DNA of 64,000 nucleotides from Cognaticolwellia sediminilitoris (GCA_002104535.1 NBOG01000002.1:380240-444239); one strand, 5' to 3'; positions 8,962 to 19,047 are shown, counted from the first letter of the stretch. Program-made: numbers and translations. The notes: a model not told the origin generated them from the letters alone.

Positions 8962-9546
8962 TTATTGCGCTTTAAAAGAATGTAGACGATTTTGAGCTTT
9001 CTTAACATCGTCTTTTTGCCAAATTTCAAAACAGCGTGCAGCTTCGTCTATCGCTTGGTCAATTAAGTTTTGTTCAATGGCAGGAGCTTTTCCAAGCACA
9101 TGCCCAGTAACGCGATCGCGGTGACCTGGATGATCAATGCCGATACGTAACCGATAAAATTCTTTATTATTAGCCAGTGAGGAAATAATATCACGTAAGC
9201 CGTTATGACCACCGTGTCCACCACCTTGTTTAATTTTACAAACGCCAGGTAGCATATCAAGTTCATCGTGAGCAACGAGAATATCTTCAACAGGAATACG
9301 AAAAAAGTTGGCTAAAGGTGCTACGGCTTGTCCACTACGATTCATGAAAGTGGTAGGGATGAGAAGGTGAACCAATTGACCAGCAATTAATCCTTTACCG
9401 TAGAGACCGAAATATTTTTTTTCTGGCTTGAGAGAAATATTGTAACGTGATGCAAGCTCTTGAACGAACCAATCACCGGCGTTATGACGTGTTTTACTGT
9501 ATTCTGCGCCTGGATTTCCTAAGCCGACTACTAACTGAATCGTCAT
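8962..9546 (-). CDS. pth: Peptidyl-tRNA hydrolase
   Basis: 194 residues, the same as E. coli Pth. It hydrolyses peptidyl-tRNA released by stalled ribosomes. Signatures include [19 protein letters not shown] (catalytic-site Asn and His), FMNRSGQAV and the HDELDMLPG / [12 protein letters not shown] motifs with the catalytic Asp. Co-transcribed with ychF downstream and separated from rplY upstream by a terminator. Confidence 0.98.
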   Translation of the reverse strand: MTIQLVVGLGNPGAEYSKTRHNAGDWFVQELASRYNISLKPEKKYFGLYGKGLIAGQLVHLLIPTTFMNRSGQAVAPLANFFRIPVEDILVAHDELDMLPGVCKIKQGGGHGGHNGLRDIISSLANNKEFYRLRIGIDHPGHRDRVTGHVLGKAPAIEQNLIDQAIDEAARCFEIWQKDDVKKAQNRLHSFKAQ

Positions 9547-9597
9547 TTAATCATTTACTCTTGTTATTCAAACTTAAGGTCGGTTTAAAACTAAAAA

Positions 9598-9638
9598 GCT
9601 TAAAGGAGATGCTTTGAAACATGCTCCTTTAAGCTTGA
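9598..9638 (-). terminator. Intrinsic terminator after rplY
   Basis: Stem AAGCTTAAAGGAG paired with CTCCTTTAAGCTT, followed on the minus strand by TTTTTAGTTTT. It lies 23 bases past the rplY stop and before pth. Confidence 0.88.
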
Positions 9639-9660
9639 ACACCTAGAGTAAAGTTAATAA

Positions 9661-10287
9661 TTACTCAGCTGGTGCTTCTTCAGTTGCTTCTTCTTCGCTA
9701 TCGTCGTCATTTGAAACTTTAGGAGCGTTCAATGTCGCAACAGCTTGGTCATGGCTTTCGCCTTTTGCTAATTCGTCAGATGTAACGCCTTTCGGTAAAG
9801 TTACGTCTGATAAATGCAATGTTTGACCTACTTCTAAGTTAGCAACATCAATTTCGATGAACTCAGGAATGTTAGCAGGTAAACAAGTAATAGCGATTTC
9901 ATTGATATGATGCGCCATTGTGCCACCAGACTTCTCTGCAACGTCTTCGTTAAGGAAGTGAATTGGAGCATTAACTTGTACAGCGTGTTTTGCATCGATA
10001 CGTAAGAAATCTAAATGCATTACAACTTGTTTAAACGGGTGACGTTGCATGTCTTTTAAAAGACACTCAACTGGCTTGCCGTCAACATTAAGTGTTAAAA
10101 CGTGAGAGTAAAAAGCTTCTTCTTGTTGTGCACGGTAAACATTTTTGTGCTCTAACGTTAAAGAAACAGGCTCTTTGCCTTCACCGTATAAAATTGCTGG
10201 AACTTTGTTCGCGTGACGTAGGCGGCGGCTCGCACCTTTCCCTAAATCTGTACGTACTTCAGCATCCAATGTAAATAAATCAGTCAT
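9661..10287 (-). CDS. rplY: 50S ribosomal protein L25 (long Ctc/TL5 form)
   Basis: 208 residues, so the long form: an N-terminal 5S-rRNA-binding L25 domain ([22 protein letters not shown]) followed by the TL5 C-terminal beta domain and an acidic tail rich in Glu and Ala. E. coli has only the short 94-residue form. Located upstream of pth-ychF as in many gammaproteobacteria. Confidence 0.96.
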   Translation of the reverse strand: MTDLFTLDAEVRTDLGKGASRRLRHANKVPAILYGEGKEPVSLTLEHKNVYRAQQEEAFYSHVLTLNVDGKPVECLLKDMQRHPFKQVVMHLDFLRIDAKHAVQVNAPIHFLNEDVAEKSGGTMAHHINEIAITCLPANIPEFIEIDVANLEVGQTLHLSDVTLPKGVTSDELAKGESHDQAVATLNAPKVSNDDDSEEEATEEAPAE

Positions 10288-10521
10288 GGGTAATATCCAT
10301 TATATAAAATAATTAAAAGTCGTTGCTCTTTGCGACCAAAAGCAACCTGTTCCTTTTTGCTATTAATTAATTCACACTAAGCGAAGTGTAATTAGCTAAA
10401 AAAGGCGCGGCATGATAACACCCTAGTGAGACGAGATCCAATGTTATGTTGCTTAAAGGTTAATCTATTTTATTGCTTTAGTCTGATTTTTTAATTTAGG
10501 TAGGATTTAAATTATTGTTGG

Positions 10522-11301
10522 TTACTCAAGGCCATATTTTTGGCTGATTCTTTGGTGTTCGCCTGTTGCTTTTAAATCCAGAATACAAAGATCTAACTGC
10601 TGCAGAAATTCTTTAGGGTCGGCGATATTTTTAGAAAATTTCGAAACCGCTATGAAATAATTTTTTTCGGCTATGACCAAATCATGAATAGTCACTTTAT
10701 CTTTGATTTCAAGCTTTTTAGCATGCCATTTTAAGGTTTCTTTTGAGTTCGGCATAACATCGAATCTTTGGGGCGTTGCTAACAATTGACTGAACATTGC
10801 TTCGAGGCTATGGCCGATAGTAACTTCATGCTTAAGTTTTTTAGACTCTATCATCGCTAATAACTCAGGGGTATGCGCAAGTCCTGAGAGGTGGCCAATA
10901 ACAAGCTTATCTAAATCATCAAGTTGGGTAATTGAAAGATTTTTAGATTTGTTCGACACTAAGCCATAAGAAGAAACAAACAATGGTTCTTTGGCAAAAT
11001 AAACAATTTCATTTCGTTCCGGCTTGTAAGAATAAACACTGATGTCTAACTCACCTGTTTGCATGTAAAGGTGGGTTCTTTTGATCGGTAAAGTTTTATA
11101 TATTACTTGGTGGTTTGTCCGTTGCAGGCAAATCTCAATAATTTCTTTACCGAGACCTATTTTGCCTTCTGTGCGATCAGAAAAGAAAAAGGGCGGCCAC
11201 TCTAGATTATTTATATATATTGTTGCTGCGCTCGAGAAGCTTGAGAAAAGCATGAGCAGGCAGTAACAAAAAGTGATAGTCGACCATTTTAGTAATGACA
11301 T
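10522..11301 (-). CDS. Periplasmic solute-binding protein, family 3 type
   Basis: 259 residues with a clear signal peptide (LLMLFSSFSSAATI) and the layout of extracellular solute-binding family 3: IYINNLEWPPFFF at the start, GLGKEIIEICLQRT in the first lobe, LDISVYSYKPERNEIVYF and the EHQRISQKYGL end. No ABC permease or ATPase lies nearby, so it may feed a distant transporter or act as a sensor-type orphan. It interrupts the usual prs-rplY neighbourhood and has its own spacing on both sides (over 200 bases each), suggesting an independent unit. Confidence 0.85.
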   Translation of the reverse strand: MSLLKWSTITFCYCLLMLFSSFSSAATIYINNLEWPPFFFSDRTEGKIGLGKEIIEICLQRTNHQVIYKTLPIKRTHLYMQTGELDISVYSYKPERNEIVYFAKEPLFVSSYGLVSNKSKNLSITQLDDLDKLVIGHLSGLAHTPELLAMIESKKLKHEVTIGHSLEAMFSQLLATPQRFDVMPNSKETLKWHAKKLEIKDKVTIHDLVIAEKNYFIAVSKFSKNIADPKEFLQQLDLCILDLKATGEHQRISQKYGLE

Positions 11302-11464
11302 AGCACCTCTTTATTAATCTCATTATCAATTATATTTAATCTGATAAGTTTGTTTTGCTTATCTGAAAACAAACACGGCAATTGTTTACATTTCATTTTG
11401 AGAAAGTAATAACTAAATAATAGTACAAATGAATTTTTTCGTTTTAATTATATTTAACTTATAA

Positions 11465-11487
11465 AAAAAGCACCGAGAGGTGCTTTT
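11465..11487 (-). terminator. Intrinsic terminator after prs
   Basis: Stem AAAAGCACC / GGTGCTTTT with loop GAGA or its complement. On the minus strand it is followed by a run of seven T, 25 bases past the prs stop. Confidence 0.9.
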
Positions 11488-11511
11488 CAATTGCTATTAG
11501 TCGTCTACAGT

Positions 11512-12459
11512 TTATGCATCAAACATAGCAGAAATAGATTCTTCATTACAAACTCTGCGGATTGCTTCAGACAACATACCACTGAGTGTTAATTGACGAA
11601 CTTTACCAAGTGCTTTGATTTCATCTGATAATGGAATTGAATCAGTCACGACGACTTCATCAATAACTGAGTTTCTTAAATTCTCAGCTGCATTACCTGA
11701 TAAAACAGGGTGGGTAGCGTAAGCAAAAACGCGTTTAGCACCATGTTCTTTCAGTGCTTCAGCCGCTTTAGCCAATGTCCCGCCTGTGTCGATCATGTCA
11801 TCAACGATGAAACAATCACGGCCTTTAACATCACCAATAATATGCATAACTTGAGCAACGTTAGCTTTAGGGCGACGTTTGTCGATGATTGCAAGATCAG
11901 CATCATCTAATAACTTAGCCACAGCACGAGCACGTACAACACCACCAATATCAGGAGAAACCACAACTGGGTTTTCAATGTTACGTTCTAACATGTCTTC
12001 TAATAAAATAGGGGTACCAAAAACGTTATCCACAGGTACATCAAAAAAGCCTTGAATTTGCTCAGCGTGTAAATCAACTGTTAAGACACGGTCTACACCA
12101 ACACTTGATAAAAAGTCAGCAACAACTTTGGCGGTAATTGGTACACGGGCACTGCGTACACGACGATCTTGGCGAGCATAACCGAAGTAAGGCATAACGG
12201 CAGTAATACGACCAGCTGATGCACGGCGTAGCGCATCAATCATGACGATTAATTCCATTAAGTTATCATTGGTTGGAGCACAAGTTGATTGAATGATAAA
12301 AACGTCCGCACCGCGTACATTTTCAGTTATTTCAACACTTATTTCCCCATCACTAAAACTACCGACCTTGGCTTCGCCTAGGGTAATGTATAGGCGATTA
12401 GCGATTTGTTTGGCCAGTTCAGGGGTGGCGTTACCCGCAAAAATTTTCATGTCAGGCAC
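11512..12459 (-). CDS. prs: Ribose-phosphate pyrophosphokinase
   Basis: Makes PRPP from ribose-5-phosphate and ATP for nucleotide, histidine and tryptophan synthesis. I place the start at GTG 12459 rather than at the upstream ATG 12486: a strong ribosome site GAGGA lies 7 bases before this GTG, and the product ([15 protein letters not shown] read with fMet) is then 315 residues, exactly the E. coli length. Motifs: [10 protein letters not shown], the ATP-site loop [19 protein letters not shown] and the PRPP loop [10 protein letters not shown]. Downstream of ispE in the conserved lolB-ispE-prs order. Confidence 0.97.
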   Translation of the reverse strand: MPDMKIFAGNATPELAKQIANRLYITLGEAKVGSFSDGEISVEITENVRGADVFIIQSTCAPTNDNLMELIVMIDALRRASAGRITAVMPYFGYARQDRRVRSARVPITAKVVADFLSSVGVDRVLTVDLHAEQIQGFFDVPVDNVFGTPILLEDMLERNIENPVVVSPDIGGVVRARAVAKLLDDADLAIIDKRRPKANVAQVMHIIGDVKGRDCFIVDDMIDTGGTLAKAAEALKEHGAKRVFAYATHPVLSGNAAENLRNSVIDEVVVTDSIPLSDEIKALGKVRQLTLSGMLSEAIRRVCNEESISAMFDA

Positions 12460-12583
12460 TGTCAGTTCCTCAGAAACTTTTGACATTATAATTACGATAC
12501 TGAATTAAACGGTAAGTTAAATATCAGCAAATTATTTTATTTTTGCCAGTTTTCTTGGCAATTAGATGAAAAATCATCTGAAT

Positions 12584-13444
12584 TCATTGGTCGTTTACTG
12601 CGGCAATTGCAGTATGTAAAGGCGATTGGTTTAGTCCCTTTGCCACGAATGAATCGATACCATTAGGAAGTAACGATTGAACGTGATACGCCTCTTTCTC
12701 AGTGCTAAATCGTGAAAACACACAAGCACCTGTTCCAGTCATTTGGGACGGCGCGTATTCTACCAACCAAGCGAGTAGCTTGGCAACCTCCGGATAATGT
12801 TTTATTACCCAAGTTTGGCAATCATTATGGTAAGTTTCGATGTCAGCGTCGCTATAGCGTATAGCGGGCGTATCTCTGGTTAAATCTTTTGCAGTGAAAA
12901 CACTTTGGGTAGAAATACTGCAGTTTGGTTTTGAAACTAAGTACCAATATGTTTTTGGCGATGCAGGCGTTAACTTTTCACCAATACCTTGTGCAAAAGC
13001 GGCAAATCCGTGGACAAAAATTGGCACGTCTGCGCCAAGCTTTATACCAAGTTCAGCAAGTTGCTCAAGCGTTAAGTTTGTTTTCCATAAAGCATTTAAC
13101 GCTAGTAATACGGTTGCGGCATTTGATGAGCCACCACCTAAACCACCGCCCATTGGTAGTATCTTTTCAAGTTTAATTTCAGCACCTTGCTGACACTGTA
13201 TTGTGTTTTGCAGTAGTTTTGCCGCTTTAATAATTAAATTATCTTCATTTACCACGCCTTTGATCGGCGTTAATAACGTTATTTCGTTATTAGCCGTTTT
13301 TCTGATACTGATGGTGTCTTGATAATCGAGAAATTGAAAAACCGTCTCTAACTGGTGGTAGCCGTTCTCCATTCTACCGACGATATGTAAGAATAAATTA
13401 AGCTTTGCTGGCGACGGAAATGATATAAATGAATTTTTGTTCAA
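12584..13444 (-). CDS. ispE: 4-diphosphocytidyl-2-C-methyl-D-erythritol kinase
   Basis: 286-residue GHMP kinase of the non-mevalonate isoprenoid pathway. Features: PSPAKLNLFLHIVGR near the N-terminus with the substrate-binding Lys, YHQLETVFQFLD, and the ATP-binding GHMP loop PMGGGLGGGSSNAA; MTGTGACVF is the third GHMP motif. It starts 10 bases after the lolB stop, so the two are co-transcribed. Confidence 0.97.
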   Translation of the reverse strand: MNKNSFISFPSPAKLNLFLHIVGRMENGYHQLETVFQFLDYQDTISIRKTANNEITLLTPIKGVVNEDNLIIKAAKLLQNTIQCQQGAEIKLEKILPMGGGLGGGSSNAATVLLALNALWKTNLTLEQLAELGIKLGADVPIFVHGFAAFAQGIGEKLTPASPKTYWYLVSKPNCSISTQSVFTAKDLTRDTPAIRYSDADIETYHNDCQTWVIKHYPEVAKLLAWLVEYAPSQMTGTGACVFSRFSTEKEAYHVQSLLPNGIDSFVAKGLNQSPLHTAIAAVNDQ

Positions 13445-13454
13445 AACGACCTCA

Positions 13455-14069
13455 TTAAATTTTCCATGAATGAATGACTATTTTTATACGTAAATCGCCT
13501 TGGGAGATGGTTAATTGCTTAGCGAGTTGATAAGGACCAATATGGTGATATTTACTGTATTTTATTTGCCATTTTTGTTGGTTATAACGGCTAGTTAGCG
13601 TTGTTGGTAATAATGTTTTGGTATGATATGTCACTTTATCGTCAGGTAAATAGGCTATACCTTTCAGCCAATGCCCCATGGCTTGGGTTGGTAAATTTAA
13701 ACCAGTGAGAGAGTATATTAATTGATCTAAATCTTCGGTGTTGTAATGCTGACCATCAACTTCTAACGTTACCAAGTCATTTTGTCTGTCGATTGCTAAA
13801 ACCTGAATACCAAAAACGGTGGATAAATTAAGCGACTCAGTATCGTTATCAGCGTCCTTTTGCCAGTGCAAAGTGGCACTTTGTCGTTTATCACTAGTAA
13901 TGAAAGCTATTTTTCCGGCAATAGCCCAACTGTTTAATGACGATAATTGAACATTGCGAGATTTGATGCTTTGGTTTGCTTGGTTATTCTCGACAGGTAT
14001 ATCATTAATACTGCTACAGGCAGTTAATATAGTGACAAAAATAAGTGTTATGAGCTGTTTGCTAAACAT
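13455..14069 (-). CDS. lolB: Outer-membrane lipoprotein LolB
   Basis: 204 residues with a lipoprotein signal ending in lipobox LTAC (Cys 18). The mature part has WAIAGKIAFITSDKRQSATLHW and the LPTQAMGHWLKG region typical of LolB, the outer-membrane acceptor of lipoproteins delivered by LolA. First gene of the lolB-ispE-prs unit and divergent from hemA, as in E. coli. Confidence 0.93.
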   Translation of the reverse strand: MFSKQLITLIFVTILTACSSINDIPVENNQANQSIKSRNVQLSSLNSWAIAGKIAFITSDKRQSATLHWQKDADNDTESLNLSTVFGIQVLAIDRQNDLVTLEVDGQHYNTEDLDQLIYSLTGLNLPTQAMGHWLKGIAYLPDDKVTYHTKTLLPTTLTSRYNQQKWQIKYSKYHHIGPYQLAKQLTISQGDLRIKIVIHSWKI

Positions 14070-14134
14070 AGCATTCCTGTGGTTATTTAGTTAAATAGCT
14101 TTGCGGAAAAATAAAAATGATAACAAATAACGAA

Positions 14135-14160
14135 ATGATATCAGCTATCACTGATATCAT
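14135..14160. promoter_or_regulatory. Perfect palindrome in the lolB/hemA divergent region
   Basis: Arms ATGATATCAG and CTGATATCAT (10 bp each, perfect) around a 6-base spacer, 66 bases before lolB and 188 before hemA. The geometry is that of a dimeric repressor or activator operator. No T-run, so not a terminator. The cognate factor is unknown; it does not fit Fur, LexA or CRP. Confidence 0.55.
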
Positions 14161-14347
14161 GCTTTCAATTTATTGTGATCTTACGTAAAATTATCGCGAC
14201 TTTTTGTCACAGATCATAGGTTTTTTTCATTATTTGGCTGATAATAAGCTTAAGTCGTCAGTGTAGACGAGTAATTAGCCATGTATTAGCTTTGTTTTTC
14301 GCAGTAAGGTTGCCTGTCATTAAAATTTTTGGATTCAATATATTCAT

Positions 14348-15616
14348 ATGTCGATAGTTGCAGTAGGTATCAATCATAAAACCGCACCGGTTGCTGTCAG
14401 GGAAAAAATTTCTTTTAACCCTGACAACCTAAGTTCGGCTTTGCAAGAACTGATTAACTCAGTTGATTGTAAAGAGGCCGCGATTTTATCTACCTGTAAT
14501 CGAACTGAATTATACCTGGTACAAGATGGCGACGTGACGTTAACACAAGAGCGTTTAGTGCGGTGGTTAGAGCAACATCATAATGTACCAGCCTCTACTA
14601 TCACGCCAAGTTTATATTGGCACCAAGACCAACAAGCCGTAAACCATATGATGCGCGTTGCTTGTGGTTTAGATTCACTAGTATTAGGTGAACCGCAAAT
14701 TTTAGGGCAAATGAAGCAAGCCTATAATCAAGCGAAGGCTGCCGGTTCAATGGCGTTAGTGATGGACCGACTATTTCAACGTACTTTCGGTGTCGCTAAA
14801 CAAGTGAGAACTGACACTGAAATTGGTGCCAGTGCGGTTTCTGTTGCATTTGCTGCTGTGAATCTTGCCAAGCATATATTTGCGAGTTTAGATAAAGCAC
14901 GTGTTTTATTGGTAGGTGCTGGTGAAACCATTGAGCTAGTCGCTAAACATTTATATGAAAATAATGTCGGTCATATTACAGTCGCAAACCGTACTTTGAG
15001 CCGCGCTGAAAACATGGCAAAGCAATTTGGCGCTGATGTGATAACCCTCGCTCAAATTCCCGAAATGATGGCCAGTGCCGATATTGTTATTAGTTCTACA
15101 GCCAGTACTTTACCTATCATTGGTAAAGGTATGGTGGAAAAAGCCTTAACCAAAAGAAAACATCGCCCCATGTTTATGGTTGATTTAGCGGTGCCACGTG
15201 ATATTGAAGAGCAAGTTTCAGATTTGGAAGATGTTTTTCTTTATACTGTTGATGATTTACAAAACATTATTGCGAAAAACTTAGACAATCGCCGTAAAGA
15301 AGCGGTAATGGCTGAAGGTATTGTTGCAGAACAATCTAACAGTTTTATGTCATGGCTACGCGGTTTAAATACCCAAGACACGGTGATTAATTATCGTAAA
15401 CAATGCCTAGAAAGCCGAGATTTATTGCTTGAAAAAGCACTGCAGCAATTGGCTGCAGATAAAGACCCTGAAGCCGTTGTCGCAGAATTAGCAACGAAAC
15501 TAACTAACAAATTTATGCATGCACCCACCAGCGCCATCCAGTCAGCTGCACAAGGTGGTAAGTTAGATCGGTTGGTTTACCTACGTGATATTTTTGATAT
15601 TGACCATCAAGATTAG
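14348..15616 (+). CDS. hemA: Glutamyl-tRNA reductase
   Basis: 422 residues. First committed step of C5-pathway haem synthesis, reducing Glu-tRNA to glutamate-1-semialdehyde. It has the N-terminal NHKTAPV motif, catalytic Cys in LSTCNRTELY, GLDSLVLGEPQILGQ, an NADPH fold (VLLVGAGETIELVAKHL) and the C-terminal dimerisation helix. Divergent from lolB and followed by prfA as in E. coli. Confidence 0.98.
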   Translation: MSIVAVGINHKTAPVAVREKISFNPDNLSSALQELINSVDCKEAAILSTCNRTELYLVQDGDVTLTQERLVRWLEQHHNVPASTITPSLYWHQDQQAVNHMMRVACGLDSLVLGEPQILGQMKQAYNQAKAAGSMALVMDRLFQRTFGVAKQVRTDTEIGASAVSVAFAAVNLAKHIFASLDKARVLLVGAGETIELVAKHLYENNVGHITVANRTLSRAENMAKQFGADVITLAQIPEMMASADIVISSTASTLPIIGKGMVEKALTKRKHRPMFMVDLAVPRDIEEQVSDLEDVFLYTVDDLQNIIAKNLDNRRKEAVMAEGIVAEQSNSFMSWLRGLNTQDTVINYRKQCLESRDLLLEKALQQLAADKDPEAVVAELATKLTNKFMHAPTSAIQSAAQGGKLDRLVYLRDIFDIDHQD

Positions 15617-15750
15617 TTATAAAAATTTCTATCACACCATTATTAATTTTTAACCATTAAACATAACTAAGTGCGCCAAAGTTAACTCTTTATTGCTTGA
15701 AAGCGTGAGTTTAGCGCTTTATATTGCTTGGAAATAAAAATTACTGCTAT

Positions 15751-15783
15751 TTACCCGCTGAGTCGAATATAATGCGCGGGTAA
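15751..15783 (+). promoter_or_regulatory. TATAAT box enclosed in an inverted repeat upstream of prfA
   Basis: A perfect TATAAT at 15768-15773 lies between the arms TTACCCGC (15751-15758) and GCGGGTAA (15776-15783), 33 bases before the prfA start. A good -35 at standard spacing is not evident. It could be a prfA promoter with a GC-rich discriminator, or a hairpin in read-through hemA RNA. Confidence 0.5.
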
Positions 15784-15815
15784 TTCATCAATTATTGACT
15801 ATATAAGATCATTTA

Positions 15816-16904
15816 ATGAATAAATCTGTTTACCAAAAACTTGAGATACTTGTCGAACGTTTTGAAGAAGTACAAGCGTTACTCTCTGATCCTGAAACAA
15901 TTTCTAATCAAGAAAAGTTCCAAGCTTTATCGAAAGAATTCTCACAATTAGAAGTGGTTACCTCTGCATTTCATGCTTACCAAGAAGCAGAGAATAACTT
16001 TGCAACCGCAGAAGAGATGCTCAAGGATGAAGATCCTGACATGCGCGAAATGGCGCAAGACGAATACAAAGATGCTAAAAAAGCGGTAGAAACTATGACC
16101 GCTGAGTTGCAAATTTTATTATTACCGCGCGACCCTAAAGACGATAACAATTGTTTTATTGAAATTCGTGCCGGTGCTGGCGGTGATGAGGCAGCTATAT
16201 TTGTTGGCGATTTATTCCGCATGTACAGCCGTTATGCTGAAAAGCAAGGTTGGAAAATTGAGTTAATGAACTCTAACATCAGTGAGCAGGGCGGTTTTAA
16301 AGAAATTGTTGCGAAAGTGAACGGTGTTGGCGTTTATGGTCAAATGAAGTATGAATCAGGTGGTCACCGCGTTCAGCGTGTACCTGAAACAGAATCTCAG
16401 GGCCGAGTGCATACTTCTGCATGTACCGTTGTTGTTATGCCAGAAATTCCTGAGTCGCAAGCGATTGAAATCAATAAAGCTGATTTGAAAGTCGATACTT
16501 TCCGCGCTTCAGGTGCTGGTGGACAGCATGTTAACAAAACTGATTCTGCTATACGTATCACCCATATTCCAAGTGGTGTGGTAGTTGAGTGTCAAGACCA
16601 ACGTTCACAGCACAAAAACCGTGCTCAAGCTATGTCAGTGTTACAAGCACGCTTACAACAAGCAGAAGACGAAAAGCGCCGCAGTGCCGAAGAGTCATCT
16701 CGTCGTAACTTGGTAGCAAGTGGTGATAGATCTGAGCGTATTCGTACTTATAACTTCCCTCAAGGGCGCATGAGTGATCATCGTATCAACCTGACCTTGT
16801 ATCGTTTAAACGAGATAATGGAAGGTAATTTGCAGTTGGTACTTGAGCCTATTATGCAAGAAAGTCAGGCTGATTTGTTGGCTGAGTTATCTGAGCAAAA
16901 CTAG
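15816..16904 (+). CDS. prfA: Peptide chain release factor 1
   Basis: 362 residues. Recognises UAA/UAG stop codons. The GGQ catalytic loop is seen in [19 protein letters not shown], with the N-terminal coiled coil and the conserved [20 protein letters not shown] stretch. Its stop overlaps the start of prmC, whose product methylates the GGQ glutamine. Confidence 0.98.
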   Translation: MNKSVYQKLEILVERFEEVQALLSDPETISNQEKFQALSKEFSQLEVVTSAFHAYQEAENNFATAEEMLKDEDPDMREMAQDEYKDAKKAVETMTAELQILLLPRDPKDDNNCFIEIRAGAGGDEAAIFVGDLFRMYSRYAEKQGWKIELMNSNISEQGGFKEIVAKVNGVGVYGQMKYESGGHRVQRVPETESQGRVHTSACTVVVMPEIPESQAIEINKADLKVDTFRASGAGGQHVNKTDSAIRITHIPSGVVVECQDQRSQHKNRAQAMSVLQARLQQAEDEKRRSAEESSRRNLVASGDRSERIRTYNFPQGRMSDHRINLTLYRLNEIMEGNLQLVLEPIMQESQADLLAELSEQN

Positions 16905-17794
16905 TGTCAAAGCCTGTTGTAGCATCTTTATTTCCCATTGAGAAATTATCGTTAATGACCATAGCTGAATTAATAGCTTATGGTCAGCAACTTTTATTCT
17001 CTCAGTCTGACAGTGCTAAGTTAGATACAGAACTGTTAATTTGTTTTGTTATTGATAAGCCTCGTTGCTTTTTACTTACTTGGCCAGAACGATTATTAAC
17101 AAAAGAGCAAACAAAGCACTTTGCTGAACTCATGCAACGTCGAGTTAACGGCGAACCCATTGCCTATATTGTAAAAATGCAAGAGTTTTGGTCTTTGCCA
17201 TTAGAAGTATCTCCAGCGACATTAATTCCGCGTCCTGATACGGAAGTGTTGGTTGAGTCAGTACTCGCTCACCATCAAAGTGAACACTTGAGTTGTTTAG
17301 ACTTAGGCACAGGAACTGGTGCAATTGCCTTAGCGTTAGCTTCTGAGCGACCGCATTGGCAGATAGAGGCGATAGATTTCAGCCATAACGCGGTATCGCT
17401 TGCCAAGCGAAACGCTAAAAACTTAAGCTTATCTCAAGTTGATTTTTATCAAAGTGATTGGTTTAGTGAGGTTTCTGATGATAAACGTTTTGATGTTATT
17501 GTTAGTAACCCGCCTTACATTGATGAAAATGATCATCATTTAAACGAAGGTGATGTGCAGTTTGAACCTAAATCAGCATTAGTTGCTGCTGAGCATGGTT
17601 TAGCCGATATTAAAATAATCGCGAGCCAAGCAATTAAGTTTCTAAAGCCTGGTGGTTTTTTGTATATTGAGCATGGCTTTGAACAAAGCATTGCAGTACA
17701 ACGCATTTTGGCTGAATTCGCTTATCAGCAAATTAACACCCTTAAAGATTATAATGACAACGACCGCATTACTTACGCCTGTTATTCAGCATAA
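16904..17794 (+). CDS. prmC: Release-factor glutamine methyltransferase PrmC
   Basis: SAM-dependent N5-glutamine methyltransferase acting on the GGQ motif of RF1/RF2. Motifs: PATLIPRPDTEVLVE, the SAM-binding LDLGTGTGAIALALASERP and the catalytic VSNPPYIDE. The frame from GTG 16904 (296 aa) shares one base with the prfA stop. The homologous region aligns from MTIAELIAYG, so an ATG at 16955 (279 aa, nearer E. coli's 277) is an alternative start. Confidence 0.96.
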   Translation: MSKPVVASLFPIEKLSLMTIAELIAYGQQLLFSQSDSAKLDTELLICFVIDKPRCFLLTWPERLLTKEQTKHFAELMQRRVNGEPIAYIVKMQEFWSLPLEVSPATLIPRPDTEVLVESVLAHHQSEHLSCLDLGTGTGAIALALASERPHWQIEAIDFSHNAVSLAKRNAKNLSLSQVDFYQSDWFSEVSDDKRFDVIVSNPPYIDENDHHLNEGDVQFEPKSALVAAEHGLADIKIIASQAIKFLKPGGFLYIEHGFEQSIAVQRILAEFAYQQINTLKDYNDNDRITYACYSA

Positions 17795-17831
17795 CTATTT
17801 TAAAAACCAATAATAAAAACTGGAGTTCTTC

Positions 17832-18206
17832 ATGTTAAAACATCTACATATGACTATCGCTGCTATCAGCATTTTACTTTTTACTTTTCGCTTTGCTTTA
17901 ACATTAGTTAATTCAGAAAAGTTGTCATTGAAATGGCTGAAAATTGCCCCACATATTATCGATACCTTATTGCTTGGTCTTGGTATCGCATTATCAATTA
18001 AATTAGCGATAAATCCGGCCGAACAGTTATGGCTTGCTGAAAAGTTGTTTGCTGTTGTCGCTTATATTTTTACCGGTTATTACACCTTGAAATTAGCGCG
18101 TAATCGTACCATGCAAATTATTGGCTTCTTAGGTGCGATAGGCTGGGTAATGCTGATTGTTCGTATTGCCATCAGTAAGGAAGCGGTATTTTTAGCTGGT
18201 ATTTAA
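17832..18206 (+). CDS. sirB2: SirB2-family membrane protein
   Basis: 124 residues with four hydrophobic segments (ISILLFTFRFALTL, IIDTLLLGLGIALSI, LFAVVAYIFTGYYTL, IIGFLGAIGWVMLIV). The start LKHLHMTIAAIS and size match the SirB2/YchQ family, found between prmC and sirB1 in gammaproteobacteria. Molecular function unknown. RBS-like GGAG lies 9 bases upstream of ATG. Confidence 0.88.
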   Translation: MLKHLHMTIAAISILLFTFRFALTLVNSEKLSLKWLKIAPHIIDTLLLGLGIALSIKLAINPAEQLWLAEKLFAVVAYIFTGYYTLKLARNRTMQIIGFLGAIGWVMLIVRIAISKEAVFLAGI

Positions 18207-18246
18207 GCCCGCTTGAAAATGTAAATTTAATTTTAATAGAGTATGC

Positions 18247-19047
18247 ATGAACGATTTGTTGTTATCAGAGATAAAATCTGAAAAAAATGAACTATTACAA
18301 ACTTTTTTACTGCTAGAAGCGTATGTTTTTGGTCATAAAACGGATCTGCAAGATGAGTTAGATGATCTCGTTGAATACTGCCAAGCTGAAACCAATGAAA
18401 TTAGTGATCCAATTGAGCGAGCAGAAGTGCTAATTAACGCTTTATTTGTTGATCAACTTTTTATTGATTGTCAGCAGCAAAATTGGCCAGTGCTTTCATA
18501 TCAAGTTTCGCCATCGTTAGCGCATAAACTTATTTCACCGATATTAAAAGCGGTGCTAATTGCTTATGTTGCTAATGCTTGTGATTGCGAAGCTGACATT
18601 GTTTTTGTTCCAGAGCAAGCGATGTTGCGTATTGTTTGTGATGAAAACTATGCGATAATTTTTGATCCTGTCACGGGAGAGTCGCTGAACTGGCATGAAC
18701 TTGATGAGCGTATGAGTGATATATCTGGTGATCCATTTGAAATCACTTTAGACAGAATGAAACAAGAGAGCTTGGTGCTAGAACATATCACGAGCCTTAA
18801 AGCTGCTTTTATTAGAGAGCAGGCTTATGATAATGCCCTTAAATGTGTTGATATGTTATTAGCGCTGAATCCGAACGACCCTTTTGAACGTCGTGATAGA
18901 GGTTTTTTATTGCATCAACTCGACTGTTTTAAAGTCGCTTACGATGATTATCAATACTTTGTTGAGCAATGTCCAAAAGATCCCGCAGCTCAGTTATTAA
19001 AACTACAACTAGATAAAATCTCAATTTCAGATACGATATTGCACTAG
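18247..19047 (+). CDS. sirB1: SirB1-family protein (transglutaminase-like/TPR)
   Basis: 266 residues of the SirB1/YchA family: an N-terminal transglutaminase-like region and C-terminal TPR-type helices (AYDNALKCVDMLLALNPNDPFERRDRG). The family usually has FYGN and similar motifs in the core; here the core is divergent (YVANACDCEADIVFVPEQ), so catalytic ability is doubtful. Position between sirB2 and kdsA supports the name. Confidence 0.82.
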   Translation: MNDLLLSEIKSEKNELLQTFLLLEAYVFGHKTDLQDELDDLVEYCQAETNEISDPIERAEVLINALFVDQLFIDCQQQNWPVLSYQVSPSLAHKLISPILKAVLIAYVANACDCEADIVFVPEQAMLRIVCDENYAIIFDPVTGESLNWHELDERMSDISGDPFEITLDRMKQESLVLEHITSLKAAFIREQAYDNALKCVDMLLALNPNDPFERRDRGFLLHQLDCFKVAYDDYQYFVEQCPKDPAAQLLKLQLDKISISDTILH

